Shown: positions 43,544 to 52,906, numbered from the stretch's first letter. The stretch: DNA of 64,000 nt from JAAYYY01 sp964579295 (GCA_964579295.1 CAZOGK010000018.1:4514-68513), one strand, 5' to 3'. Notes: generated by a model not told the origin, from the letters alone. Numbers and translations: made by a program.

Positions 43544-44410
43544 TTATTCGTTCAGGTCCTGGCGGCGGAAGATGATCATCGACAGCGCCAGGAAGAGCAG
43601 GGTGTAGACGGCGATGCCGGCAACGGCGACGGCCGGCGAGAGCAGCTCGGCGCCGGTCGTGACCATCTCCCCATCCACCGAGACCTGCACCAGGCGCTGG
43701 CTCTGCAGCAGGCTCTGCGCCAGGCCGGCCGGCAGGTAGAGGGTGAGGCGGGCCAGCGCCTCGCTGAAGAGGGCCGCCATCTGCAGGATGATGCCCTCGA
43801 CGAGCAGAGCAAAGGCGACGCCGATGCCCACCGCGGCCACCGTCGAGCGTGTCGCCACGGCAAGGAAGAAGGTGAGCGCCGCGTAGGGCAGCAGCGTGTA
43901 AGCCGTCGCCAGCGCGCGCAGCGCCACGCTGCCCCAGGCCACCTGGTCGAAGCCCAGGCTGCCATTGAGCTGCACGGTAAAGAGCGCGGTCAGGACGCCG
44001 CCCACCAGCAGCGGCGTCAGCACCATGAGCAGAATGGGCGGCAGTAGCGCGGCGAACTTGGCGGCCAGGAAGACCGGGCGCGGCACGCCGCGGCCCAGCC
44101 ATTGCTGCAGGGTGCGCCAGGTGTATTCCTGAGCCATGGTCGTGCCGCTGAGGATGACGACCAGGAAGCCGCCCAGGGCGGAGCCGCCGGCGATAGACAG
44201 CGCGTTCAACAGGCTGCCGGGCCAGGTGATCTGGCGCCGGACTTCCTCGGTTATCTCCAGGCCCATGTCAGCGCCGAGGCCGCTGTTCAGCACCAGGTAA
44301 TTGAGGCCGTTGATGAGCAGGATGGCGCCGGCCAGCACGGCCAGGATGATCCAGGGCAGCGGGCGCCGCATCAGTTTAGTCTGTTCGATGGAGTAGGTGT
44401 GCATGAACAT
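43544..44410 (-). CDS. ABC-2-type membrane permease
   Basis: This 288-residue protein has six hydrophobic segments: PWIILAVLAGAILLINGLNYL, then the ABC-2 region SLLNALSIAGGSALGGFLVVILSG and later AVAVAGIAVYTLLFLALSMIIF. The family forms homodimers with an ATPase subunit and exports lipids, drugs or peptides. AGGAG precedes the ATG. It follows the ATPase gene by four bases. Confidence 0.85.
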   Translation of the reverse strand: MFMHTYSIEQTKLMRRPLPWIILAVLAGAILLINGLNYLVLNSGLGADMGLEITEEVRRQITWPGSLLNALSIAGGSALGGFLVVILSGTTMAQEYTWRTLQQWLGRGVPRPVFLAAKFAALLPPILLMVLTPLLVGGVLTALFTVQLNGSLGFDQVAWGSVALRALATAYTLLPYAALTFFLAVATRSTVAAVGIGVAFALLVEGIILQMAALFSEALARLTLYLPAGLAQSLLQSQRLVQVSVDGEMVTTGAELLSPAVAVAGIAVYTLLFLALSMIIFRRQDLNE

Positions 44411-44414
44411 CGGT

Positions 44415-45353
44415 TCACTCCTTTATTCCGCCGCCTGGCGCAGCTGCCTGGGCGGCTTCGCGGGTCAGCGCCAGGAAGATAGATTCCAGGTCGTGGCCGC
44501 GCGTTGTTACTTCGCCGGGGTAAATCTGATGCGCCGCCAGCCGCTCGACAATCGCTTCGCCCGGCAGGCCGGCCACGTCCAGGTAACTGCCGTTGCCGCT
44601 CATCTGCTCGGCGGCCACGCCGCTCTCCAGCAGGGCCGCGCGCGCCGCGGCGACAGAAGCCACGCGGATACGCACCACCTGCTGCTGCCCGAGCAGGTCG
44701 CCGACCCGCCCCTGGGCCACAATCTGCCCCTTGTTGAGCACGGCCACGCGGTCGCAGATCTGCTCGACTTCGTTGAGCAGATGGCTGCTGAGAAAGACGG
44801 TAGCGCCGCCCTCGGCCAGGCCGCGCAGCAGGTCGCGCACTTCGCGCATCCCTGCCGGGTCCAGCCCGTTGGTCGGCTCGTCCAGCAGCACCAGCTCGGG
44901 CCGGTGCAGCAGCGCCGCGGCCAGGCCCAGGCGCTGTTTCATGCCGGTGGAATAGCCCTTCACCGGCCGGTCCGCCGCCTGGGCAATGCCCACCAGGTCC
45001 AGCAGCTCTTCTATGCGCGCCGCGCCCAGCTCCGGGTAGAGGCGGGCAGCCAGCTCCAGGTTGCGCCGGCCGGAGAAGTAGGGCACAAAGCTGGGCGCCC
45101 CCACCAGCGCGCCGACGCGGCGCAGCGGCGCCGTCTGGGCGGGCGTCACCGGCTCGCCAAACAGCTCGACACGTCCCGCGGTGGGGTGGATGAGCCCCAG
45201 GGCCATGCCGATGGTCGTCGTCTTCCCCGCGCCGTTCGGGCCGAGAAAGCCAAAGACCTCGCCGCGATAGACGGGCAGGTCGATGCCGGCCACGGCCTGG
45301 ACGGGGCCATAATGCTTGGTGAGGTTGTAGGTCTGCAGGATGATTTCGTTCAT
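44415..45353 (-). CDS. ABC transporter ATP-binding protein (BcrA/CcmA-like)
   Basis: This 312-residue ATPase has Walker A GPNGAGKTTT (near 42), a Q-loop region, the signature YSTGMKQRLGLA (near 134) and Walker B LVLLDEPTNGLDP (near 155). A C-terminal extension of about 90 residues is typical of BcrA/DrrA-type drug and lantibiotic exporters. GAGGA lies just upstream of the ATG at 45353. It works with the ABC-2 permease next to it, and the adjacent NarL-type two-component system could control it. Confidence 0.9.
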   Translation of the reverse strand: MNEIILQTYNLTKHYGPVQAVAGIDLPVYRGEVFGFLGPNGAGKTTTIGMALGLIHPTAGRVELFGEPVTPAQTAPLRRVGALVGAPSFVPYFSGRRNLELAARLYPELGAARIEELLDLVGIAQAADRPVKGYSTGMKQRLGLAAALLHRPELVLLDEPTNGLDPAGMREVRDLLRGLAEGGATVFLSSHLLNEVEQICDRVAVLNKGQIVAQGRVGDLLGQQQVVRIRVASVAAARAALLESGVAAEQMSGNGSYLDVAGLPGEAIVERLAAHQIYPGEVTTRGHDLESIFLALTREAAQAAAPGGGIKE

Positions 45354-45378
45354 AGCCGTTCCTCGCTGCACTCTAACG

Positions 45379-45410
45379 CGACAGTTTTTGTGATGCTGTC
45401 GTCAACTGTC
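45379..45410. promoter_or_regulatory. Overlapping inverted and direct repeats before the ABC-2 operon
   Basis: CGACAG (45379-45384) pairs with CTGTCG (45396-45401). CTGTC recurs at 45406-45410, one turn away, forming a second inverted repeat with the first half-site. The cluster starts 26 bp upstream of the ATPase start and could be the binding site of the response regulator. Confidence 0.4.
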
Positions 45411-45491
45411 TATAGGATAGCGCCGTTCAGGCGAGAGCGGACCCGTCTGGAGACGGATCTGGTCTGGGCCGCGAGACTGGTGGGGCGCTGT

Positions 45492-46058
45492 TCACGCGGC
45501 CGTGGGGATAACGACTGTGCCGGCCAGGCGGTCGTAGAGGGTGCGCTGTGGCTGGCGGATGGCGGCAATCAGGTAGGCCAGGAGCAGCAGGTAGACGAAG
45601 CCCAGCAGCGCTGCGCGCCAGGGCGAAAAGAGCGCGCCAGCGTCAAGCCAGGGGTTGGTGGGCACGTTGACCGCCAGATGGCCGAGCTCCCACGGCAGCA
45701 GCTTGCCGGCGGTGCGCAGGACGATCTGGCCGGTCGTCGGGCGCGCGCCTGACGGGGAGGCGACGCGCAGGCCAAGCAGCCGCTTGCCAGCCGTGGCCTG
45801 CCAGCGCGAGCGCTCGGCGAGGATAAAGGTGAGCCAGATGGGCAGGGATATGGTGAGCAGGATGTATAGCTCGAGCAGCCAGCCGTTGGCGACGAACGCC
45901 GCCTCGTAGCGCGCGGCGACGAGCGGAAAGAGCCAGCTTTGCAGCAGCGCGTAGAAGACAAAGGCCAGGAGGAGATCGACGGCATAGGCGGCCAGACGGC
46001 GCAGCAGGAGTGCCGAGCCAGCCCGCGCGCCACTCTTCTGTTCTGTCTCGGTAGCCAT
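45492..46058 (-). CDS. RDD-family membrane protein
   Basis: This 188-residue protein begins LLRRLAAYAVDLLLAFVFYALLQSW, the RDD domain (the Arg-Asp-Asp-like positions appear as R...D in the first helix). It has three to four membrane segments and a conserved KRLLGLRV loop. RDD proteins may act as ion antiporters or membrane quality factors. The second in-frame ATG (46058) fits AGGA spacing better than the first (46064). Confidence 0.8.
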   Translation of the reverse strand: MATETEQKSGARAGSALLLRRLAAYAVDLLLAFVFYALLQSWLFPLVAARYEAAFVANGWLLELYILLTISLPIWLTFILAERSRWQATAGKRLLGLRVASPSGARPTTGQIVLRTAGKLLPWELGHLAVNVPTNPWLDAGALFSPWRAALLGFVYLLLLAYLIAAIRQPQRTLYDRLAGTVVIPTAA

Positions 46059-46175
46059 AGCCATTCCTGCGCCGCCGCTGCACTGGATTCCTGCACATTA
46101 TAACAGAGGCGGAGGCAGCCGGGCATAGCTAGGCGCCGTTGGCGAGGCCCGGGGGAAGAGGTACTCTAGAGCGCT

Positions 46176-47276
46176 ATGACTGAAATCGAGAATGACCGTC
46201 CTGAAGGGAAACAAGAACCGTTTGAGCTGGGCCTCTACTCGTTCGCCGAGCTGACGCCGGACCCGGCGAGCGGCGAGCTGATGACGCCGCTGCAGCGCAT
46301 GCGCGATCTGCTGGAATCAATCGAGCTGGCCGACCAGGTGGGCCTTGACGTCTTTGGCCTGGGCGAGCACCACCGGCCGGACTTCATCTCGTCGGCGCCG
46401 GCGGTCATCCTGGCGGCGGCGGCGGCGCGCACGCGGCGCATCCGCCTCTCCAGCGCCGTCAGCGTGCTCAGCTCCGACGACCCGGTACGGGTCTTCCAGC
46501 GCTTCGCCACGCTGGACCTGATCTCCAACGGCCGCGCCGAAATCATGGCCGGGCGTGGCTCGTTTATTGAATCGTTCCCTCTCTTCGGCTACAGCCTGCG
46601 CGACTACGACGAGCTGTTTGCCGAAAAGCTGGAGCTGCTGCTGCAGGTGCGCGACAACGAACACGTGCACTGGTCGGGCCGGCATCGGGCGCCGCTGAGC
46701 GGGCAGGGCGTCTACCCGCGGCCGTTGCAGCAACCGCTGCCGGTGTGGGTGGCCGTGGGCGGCACGCCGGAATCGGTAGTGCGCGCCGGGCGCCTCGGCC
46801 TGTCGCTGGCGCTGGCGATTATCGGCGGCCGGCCGGCGCAGTTCGCGCCGCTGGTCAACCTCTACTGGGAGGCCGTGCGCCGCAGCGGGCACGACCCCGC
46901 GCAGCTTAAGGCCAGCATCAACTCCCACGGCTACATCGCCGAGGACCCGGCCCAGGCGCGCGACGAGGCCTTCCCCTACTACGAGCTGATGATGAACAAG
47001 ATCGGGAGGGAGCGGGGCTGGCCGCCGCTGACGCGGTCGCAGTACAATGCCGCGGCGGCGCTCCACGGCGCCAACTTCGTCGGCAGCCCGGACGAGATCG
47101 TGGAGAAGATCCTCTACCAGCACGAGATTTTCGGCCACCAGCGGCTGCTGCTGCAGTTCACCATCGGCACCATGCCGCACGAAAAGGTCATGCGCTCCAT
47201 TGAGCTATTTGGCACCAGGGTGGCGCCAGTGGTCCGGGAGGAAATTGCGCGCCGGCAGGCCGCCAGCCATGAATGA
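46176..47276 (+). CDS. LLM-class flavin-dependent oxidoreductase
   Basis: This 366-residue luciferase-like monooxygenase has the TIM-barrel signatures ELGLYSFAELTPDP, DVFGLGEHHRPDF, RIRLSSAVSVLSSDDPVRVFQRFATLDLISNGRAEIMAGRGSF in pieces, and VWVAVGGTPESVVRAGRLG. It would use reduced FMN for oxidation of an organic substrate. GGGGGAAGAGG upstream provides a ribosome-binding site. Its stop overlaps the ATG of the nucleotidyltransferase by eight bases. Confidence 0.9.
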   Translation: MTEIENDRPEGKQEPFELGLYSFAELTPDPASGELMTPLQRMRDLLESIELADQVGLDVFGLGEHHRPDFISSAPAVILAAAAARTRRIRLSSAVSVLSSDDPVRVFQRFATLDLISNGRAEIMAGRGSFIESFPLFGYSLRDYDELFAEKLELLLQVRDNEHVHWSGRHRAPLSGQGVYPRPLQQPLPVWVAVGGTPESVVRAGRLGLSLALAIIGGRPAQFAPLVNLYWEAVRRSGHDPAQLKASINSHGYIAEDPAQARDEAFPYYELMMNKIGRERGWPPLTRSQYNAAAALHGANFVGSPDEIVEKILYQHEIFGHQRLLLQFTIGTMPHEKVMRSIELFGTRVAPVVREEIARRQAASHE

Positions 47277-48045
47277 CCCGCAGCGCCTGCTCGATCGCCT
47301 CGACGCTATCGGCGCCTCGCTGGCCCGCCGCGACACGGCGCTGGCCCTGATAGGCCTCGGCTCGGTTGGCGCCGAGCTGGAGCGGCTGGATCGCTACTCC
47401 GATCTCGACTTCTTCGTCATCGTCCGGCCCGGCTGCAAGGCCCACTATCTGGAAGATCTCTCCTGGCTGGAGGAGGTCGCCCCGGTCGCCTACCGCTTTC
47501 TCAACACCAGAGATGGCTATAAGCTCCTGTTTGCCGACGGCGTTTTCTGCGAGTTTGCCGTCTTTGAGGAGGCGGAGCTGGCGACCATCCCCTTTGCCGC
47601 GGCCCGCGTCGTCTGGCGCGCCGCGGGCGTCCCGGAGACCATTGCCGCGCCCCCACCGGCTCCGGCTGCGGCGAAGGAACCGCCGGCGACCGAGTGGCTC
47701 GTGGGCGAAGCGCTGACCAACCTCTACGTGGGCCTGCTGCGCGAGCAGCGGGGCGAGCGGCTGACCGCGATGCGCTTCATCCAGAGCTACGCGGTCGACC
47801 GCATCCTGGCCCTCGCCGAGCGGCTGCAGCCGCCCGGCGCCGGCCACCGCGACCCATTCAGCCTGGAGCGCCGCTACGAGGCGCGCTTTCCGCAGATGGC
47901 CCCGCTGCTGCCCGCCATGCTGCAGGGTTACGAGCGCAACCGCGCGTCGGCGCGCGCCGCGCTGGCCTTCCTGGACGCGCACTTTGTGCTTAACCCGGCC
48001 ATGAAGGCGGCGGTGGGAGCCCTGTGTGAGACGAGAGAGACCTGA
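47269..48045 (+). CDS. Nucleotidyltransferase-fold protein
   Basis: This 258-residue protein has the pol-beta nucleotidyltransferase signature GLGSVGAELERLDRYSDLDFFV (residues about 25-46): the GS motif followed by DxD. A helical C-terminal domain with a Pro/Ala-rich linker (about 125-140) follows, as in the aminoglycoside adenylyltransferase-like group. It could modify a small molecule or a protein. Its start lies in the stop region of the LLM oxidoreductase, implying coupled translation. Confidence 0.75.
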   Translation: MNDPQRLLDRLDAIGASLARRDTALALIGLGSVGAELERLDRYSDLDFFVIVRPGCKAHYLEDLSWLEEVAPVAYRFLNTRDGYKLLFADGVFCEFAVFEEAELATIPFAAARVVWRAAGVPETIAAPPPAPAAAKEPPATEWLVGEALTNLYVGLLREQRGERLTAMRFIQSYAVDRILALAERLQPPGAGHRDPFSLERRYEARFPQMAPLLPAMLQGYERNRASARAALAFLDAHFVLNPAMKAAVGALCETRET

Positions 48046-48063
48046 CAGGTCTGCGTAACGCGC

Positions 48064-49968
48064 CTACGCATCCCCCGCCGCCAGCACCGCCTGCGCCAGC
48101 GCCACGTCCTCCGGCGGCAGGGCGGCCTGGTCGAACTGGCTGTTGTACAGCTCGGCGTAGAAGCCGCCGCGCGCCAGCAGCTCCTCGTGGCTGCCCTGCT
48201 CCACGATGTCGCCCTCGTGCATGACCAGGATCAGGTCGGCGTTGCGGATGGTGGAGAGGCGGTGGGCGATAATGAAGCTGGTGCGCCCGACCATGAGCCG
48301 GTCCATAGCCTGCTGGATGAGAATCTCGGTGCGCGTGTCCACCGAGCTGGTGGCCTCGTCGAGAATGAGCACACGCGGGTCGGCGAGCACGGCGCGGGCA
48401 ATGGTCAGTAGCTGCATCTGCCCCTGGGAGATGTTGGTCGTCTCCTCGTTGATGACCATGTTAAAGCCGTCGGGCAGGGTGTGGATGAAATGGTCGACGT
48501 GCGCCGCGTGGGCGGCGGCGATCACCTCGTCGTCGCTGGCCTCGCGGCGGCCGTAGCGGATATTCTCCATGATGGTGTCGTTGTAGAGCCAGGTATCCTG
48601 CAGCACCATGCCGAAGGCGCTGCGCAGCTCTTCGCGGCTGAACTCGCGGATGTCGTGCCCGTCGAGCAGGATCTGGCCGGCGTCCACGTCATAGAAGCGC
48701 ATCAGCAGCTTGACGATGGTCGTCTTGCCCGCGCCGGTCGGCCCGACAATAGCCACCTTCTGCCCTGGCTTCACCTCGGCGGAGAGATTCTTGATCACCG
48801 GCTCGTCCGGGTCATAGCCGAAGCGCACGTTGCGGAACTCGACGTGGCCGTTTACCGTCTCCAGCCGCACCGGCTGCGCCGTCTCGGCGATCTCCTCCGG
48901 CTCCTCCAGGAACTCGAAGACGCGCTCGGCGGCGGCGGCCGTCTGCTGCAGCACGTTGGAGATGTTGGCCAGCTGCGCCAGCGGCTGGTTGAAAGAGCGC
49001 ACGTACTGGATGAAGGCCTGGATGTCGCCCACGGCGATACGGCCCTGCACCGCCAGATAGGCGCCGGCGACGACGACGATGACGTAGCCCAGGTTGCCGA
49101 TAAAACCCATGATCGGCATCAGCATCCCGGAGAGGAACTGCGACTTCCAGGCGGCGCCGTAAAGCGTCCCGTTGTAGACCTCGAACTGGTCAATGCTGCG
49201 CGCTTCGCCGTTAAACGCCTTCATGACGCGGTGGCCGCCGAACATCTCCTCGACGTGGCCGTTGACGTGGCCCAGGTATTCCTGCTGCTCGCGGAAGTAG
49301 ATCTGCGAGCGGCGAATGATGAGCATGACCGTGCCCATCATCAGCGGGATGACCGCCAGCGAGGCCAGCGTCATCTGCCAGCTAATGGAGAGCATCATTA
49401 CCAGCACGCCGACGACCGTGATAAGCGAGGTGACGATCTGCGTCATGCTCTGGCTCAGCGTCTGGTTGACCGTATCCACGTCGTTGGTGATGCGCGAGAG
49501 CACCTCGCCCTGCGTCGTGCGGTCAAAGTAGCTGAGTGGCAGGCGATTGATCTTGACCGAAAGCTGCTGGCGCAGGCGATAGGTGATGTCGGTGGAGACG
49601 CCGGCCATAATCCAGGCCATCCAGTAGGCGGACACGGACGAGAGGATGTAGAGGATGAGGATGGTAAGCAGGATGCGGCCGATATAGTCAAAGTCGATCC
49701 CGCCTGTTCCGGCCATCTGGGCCATGACCCCTTCAAAGATAGCGGTGGTGGCGTTGCCCAGCACACGAGGGCCGACGATGTTAAAGACGGTGGAAAGCAC
49801 GGCAAAGAGGGCCACGGCGAGAATGCGCCCCTTGTACGGCGCCATCTCCCGCGCCAGCCGGCTCATGGTTGCTTTGAAGTTGCGCGCCTTTTCGCCAGAG
49901 GCGTTGGGCCCCATCGGGCCATGCCCGCCGTGTCCTGGCACCGGACCTCTTCGTTCTCGCATCGTCAT
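48064..49968 (-). CDS. ABC exporter, second subunit of the MarR-linked pair
   Basis: This 634-residue half-transporter has six membrane segments (about 45-330) and a nucleotide-binding domain with Walker A GPTGAGKTT (near 405). The signature is ISQGQMQLL (near 510; Ser-Gln-Gly-Gln is degenerate relative to LSGGQ), and Walker B is VLILDEATSSVD. The unusual signature and intact partner suggest a heterodimer with asymmetric sites, as in LmrCD and BmrCD. It overlaps the upstream subunit gene by four bases. Confidence 0.9.
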   Translation of the reverse strand: MTMRERRGPVPGHGGHGPMGPNASGEKARNFKATMSRLAREMAPYKGRILAVALFAVLSTVFNIVGPRVLGNATTAIFEGVMAQMAGTGGIDFDYIGRILLTILILYILSSVSAYWMAWIMAGVSTDITYRLRQQLSVKINRLPLSYFDRTTQGEVLSRITNDVDTVNQTLSQSMTQIVTSLITVVGVLVMMLSISWQMTLASLAVIPLMMGTVMLIIRRSQIYFREQQEYLGHVNGHVEEMFGGHRVMKAFNGEARSIDQFEVYNGTLYGAAWKSQFLSGMLMPIMGFIGNLGYVIVVVAGAYLAVQGRIAVGDIQAFIQYVRSFNQPLAQLANISNVLQQTAAAAERVFEFLEEPEEIAETAQPVRLETVNGHVEFRNVRFGYDPDEPVIKNLSAEVKPGQKVAIVGPTGAGKTTIVKLLMRFYDVDAGQILLDGHDIREFSREELRSAFGMVLQDTWLYNDTIMENIRYGRREASDDEVIAAAHAAHVDHFIHTLPDGFNMVINEETTNISQGQMQLLTIARAVLADPRVLILDEATSSVDTRTEILIQQAMDRLMVGRTSFIIAHRLSTIRNADLILVMHEGDIVEQGSHEELLARGGFYAELYNSQFDQAALPPEDVALAQAVLAAGDA

Positions 49969-52208
49969 GACAGTTCCTCCAGGCTCAGCTGCGAAAGGGC
50001 AATCTCCTGGTACGTCTGGCAGCCGGCCATCAGCTCTTCGTGGGTGCCCTTGCCGACGATGCGCCCTTCGTCGAGCACGATGATCTGCTCGGCGTGGCGT
50101 ACCGTGGAAACGCGCTGGGTGACCAGCAGGATGGTGCTTTCGCTGGTGTATTCCCGCAGTGCCCGGCGCAGCGCGGCGTCGGTCTTGAAGTCAAGCGCCG
50201 AGAAGGTGTCGTCGAAGATGTAAATCGGCGGTTTCTTCACCAGGGCGCGGGCAATAGAGAGGCGCTGTCGTTGCCCGCCGGAGACGTTGCTGCCGCCCTG
50301 GGCGATTTCACTGTTCAGCCCCTCTGGCTTCTCGCGGACAAAGTTGGCCGCCTGGGCCACGGTAATCGCCTGCTGCAGATCCTCGTCAGTGGCCTGCTCG
50401 TCGGCAAAGCGCAGGTTGCTGGCAATGGTGCCGGAGAAGAGGATACCCCGCTGCGGCACGTAGCCGATCTTGTCGCGCAGATCCGTCTGGGTCACGTCGC
50501 GCAGGTCAACGCCGTCGAGCAGGATGGCGCCTTCGGTCACGTCAAAGAAGCGCGGGATGAGGTTGACGATGGTCGATTTGCCGGAGCCAGTGGACCCGAT
50601 AAATGCGGTCGTCTGGCCCGGCCGGGCGACGAAGCTGATGTCGTGCAGCACGTCGGCGTCGGCGCCCGGGTAGCGGAAGGAGACGTCACGGAATTCGACC
50701 GTGCCCTGGAAGCTGCCGTTGAGGGGCAGCGGGTCGGCCGGGTCCATGACGGCGGGCTCTGTCTCCAGCACGTCGGCAATACGGTCGGCGGAGACGGTGG
50801 CCCGCGGCAGAATGATGAACAGGAAGGACATCATCAGGAAGGAGAAGACGATCTGCATGGCGTACTGCAGGAAGGCCATCACGTCGCCGACCTGCATGCT
50901 CGCCTGGGCAACCTGGTGCGCGCCGACCCAGAGGATGGTGACGGAGAGCACGTTGAGGATGAGCATCATCACCGGCATCATGATGCCCATGGCGCGGCCG
51001 ATAAACAGCGTCGTCGCCGCCAGATCCTCGTTGGCCCGGTCGAAGCGCTCTTCTTCAAAGGATTGCATGTTGAAAGCGCGAATCACGAGCAGGCCGGAGA
51101 GATTCTCGCGCGCCACCAGGTTGAGCCGGTCGATGAGCTGCTGCATGATGCGGAAGCGAGGCAGGACGATGATGATCAGGGTGATGATCACGCCCAGCAG
51201 GACGACGACGGCCGCGGCAATCGTCCACCACATCGACGGGCCGCGGGCCGTGGCGCGGATGATGCCGCCCACGGCCAGAATCGGCGCATAGAAGACCAGC
51301 CGCATGGTGATCATCGTCATCATCTGCAGCTGCATAATGTCGTTGGTGGAGCGCGTGATCAGCGACGCTGTAGAAAACTTGTCGAACTCGGCGCTGGAGA
51401 AGGAGGCCACCTTGCGAAAAACGTCGCTGCGCAGGTCGCGCGCGACGGCGGCGGCGACCCGCGCCGAAAGCAGGCCGACGCTGACGCTGGCAATGACCGA
51501 GAGCAGGGTGATAGCCAGCATGACGGCGCCGCGGCGCAGGATGTAGCGCGTCTGCACGGCGCTGGCGTCCACGCCCAGCGCCTCATACTCGGCGCGCACC
51601 GCCGCAATCGCCATCTGCCCGGCAAAGGAGTCGCCCAATGCGGCAAACTGCTCGTCTACGAGCGCCGCCAGCGCTTCCCGTTGCGCGGCTGGCAATTGCG
51701 CCAGCAGGGCGAAGAGATCGGCGCCGGGCGGCAGGAGCGAGAAGTCAAAGCCGCTCTCCGCGCCGGCCAGCCGTTGCGCTGCCTCCGGGTCAGCCATGGC
51801 CTGCTGCAGGCCGGCCACGGCCGCCAGCGCCTGGGCCAGCGGGCCGCGGATCGCCTCCAGCTCCTCCGGCGTCAGCTCGCCGAGCACGTAGACCGGCGCG
51901 TCGGCCAGCAAGGGATAGTCCGCGACGTAATCCGCCGCCTCGGCCGAGTTAGGCTGTACCAGTCGGTAGGCGGCGCGCACCGCCGCTTCTTCGTCGGCGC
52001 TCATGAACAGGGTTAGCCGGCCCAGCGTCTCCTGGCGCATCGCCCCCGGCACGGCGCTGTCTACGCCGCCCTGCTGGATGCCGGTATTGACGATCTCGGC
52101 CAGGTAGTCGGGCAGGGCCAGGTCCAGATTGGCCTGGATAAAGAGCAGAACAATGGTGGCCGCGAGCATGAGCAGGTACGGCCTCAGGTAGCTTCGCAAT
52201 CGTAGCAT
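49965..52208 (-). CDS. ABC exporter, first subunit, with large extracytoplasmic insert
   Basis: This 747-residue half-transporter is longer than usual (about 580). Between the first membrane segment (YLRPYLLMLAATIVLLFIQ) and the second (VMLAITLLSVIASVSVGLL, near 215) lies about 175 residues of mostly helical, Ala/Leu-rich, acidic sequence that should face the exterior. The ATPase domain has Walker A GSTGSGKST (near 530), a canonical VSGGQRQRLSIARAL, and IYIFDDTFSALD, in which Asp replaces the usual catalytic Glu position, typical of the degenerate site partner. It precedes the second subunit with ATGA overlap. Confidence 0.9.
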   Translation of the reverse strand: MLRLRSYLRPYLLMLAATIVLLFIQANLDLALPDYLAEIVNTGIQQGGVDSAVPGAMRQETLGRLTLFMSADEEAAVRAAYRLVQPNSAEAADYVADYPLLADAPVYVLGELTPEELEAIRGPLAQALAAVAGLQQAMADPEAAQRLAGAESGFDFSLLPPGADLFALLAQLPAAQREALAALVDEQFAALGDSFAGQMAIAAVRAEYEALGVDASAVQTRYILRRGAVMLAITLLSVIASVSVGLLSARVAAAVARDLRSDVFRKVASFSSAEFDKFSTASLITRSTNDIMQLQMMTMITMRLVFYAPILAVGGIIRATARGPSMWWTIAAAVVVLLGVIITLIIIVLPRFRIMQQLIDRLNLVARENLSGLLVIRAFNMQSFEEERFDRANEDLAATTLFIGRAMGIMMPVMMLILNVLSVTILWVGAHQVAQASMQVGDVMAFLQYAMQIVFSFLMMSFLFIILPRATVSADRIADVLETEPAVMDPADPLPLNGSFQGTVEFRDVSFRYPGADADVLHDISFVARPGQTTAFIGSTGSGKSTIVNLIPRFFDVTEGAILLDGVDLRDVTQTDLRDKIGYVPQRGILFSGTIASNLRFADEQATDEDLQQAITVAQAANFVREKPEGLNSEIAQGGSNVSGGQRQRLSIARALVKKPPIYIFDDTFSALDFKTDAALRRALREYTSESTILLVTQRVSTVRHAEQIIVLDEGRIVGKGTHEELMAGCQTYQEIALSQLSLEELS

Positions 52209-52242
52209 CGTCTTGTCTTCCTCGGGCAGTGGGGAGCGTGAC

Positions 52243-52803
52243 CTATCCCTGTTCCTGGGGGCGGCAGTCCCGTCCGTGATGGCGCACGGTGGCAACGTGA
52301 GCGCCCAGCTTTTGCAGCAGGGCCAGGAAGCTGGCCTGCTCGGCGCCGTCGAATGCGCCGAAACAGCGGTCAATGAGCTGCAGGTGGCTGTGCATATGTT
52401 CTTCGATCAGCGCCCGGCCGCGCCCCGTGAGGCTGATGTTAAAGCGCCGCCGGTCCTGGGGGTCCAGCCCGCGCTCGACCAGCCTTTCTTCTTCCAGGTT
52501 GCGGATGAGCGCGCTCATCGTGTTGCGGCTGACCCGCTGCCGCTCGCTGATCTCCGACGGGTTCAGCTCGTGGCAGCCGTCTACCTGCTCGGCAAAGAAC
52601 AGATGCATGAGCACGCGGTGCTGGGCCAGAGATAGGCCGGCGTCTTCCAGGCTTTCCTCGCCGGCGTGATGGAGGGCGCGGGCGACAAAGCCCAGCTCAT
52701 CCATCAGGCGCAGCGACTGCGGATTAATCTCGGGATAGAAGGCTTCCATGAACTGCAGCCACTTCTGCCGCCGTTCCTTGTCGAACCAGCCTGTTTGCGT
52801 CAT
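52243..52803 (-). CDS. MarR-family transcriptional regulator
   Basis: This 186-residue winged-helix regulator has the MarR pattern: LSLAQHRVLMHLFFAEQVD, the recognition region ELNPSEISERQRVSRNTMSALIRNLEEERLVER, and the wing DPQDRRRFNISLTGRGRAL. MarR proteins repress drug efflux operons and are released by ligand binding. It lies 34 bp upstream of the ABC pair on the same strand. The operon begins at the consensus promoter at 52879-52906, so regulation is probably autogenous. Confidence 0.92.
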   Translation of the reverse strand: MTQTGWFDKERRQKWLQFMEAFYPEINPQSLRLMDELGFVARALHHAGEESLEDAGLSLAQHRVLMHLFFAEQVDGCHELNPSEISERQRVSRNTMSALIRNLEEERLVERGLDPQDRRRFNISLTGRGRALIEEHMHSHLQLIDRCFGAFDGAEQASFLALLQKLGAHVATVRHHGRDCRPQEQG

Positions 52804-52878
52804 CTTAGCCTCTTGCGCTCCGGGCTTTAGGTAGGGAAACGGGGGGGAGAAGGTGGTCCGGAAATAATCACGGATAGC

Positions 52879-52906
52879 ATTATACGGAGCCGAACTATCT
52901 TGTCAA
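52879..52906 (-). promoter_or_regulatory. Consensus promoter of the MarR-ABC operon
   Basis: On the minus strand, TTGACA (52906-52901) and TATAAT (52884-52879) are separated by 16 bp, both perfect. ATAAT and ATTAT half-sites at 52864-52883 overlap the -10 region and may be the MarR box. Confidence 0.85.

Noticed and set aside
42039..44102. Very long kinase frame (687 codons)
   Set aside because: The upstream 200 codons overlap the ABC-2 permease and are Arg/Gly-rich shadow sequence; the real start is ATG 43490.
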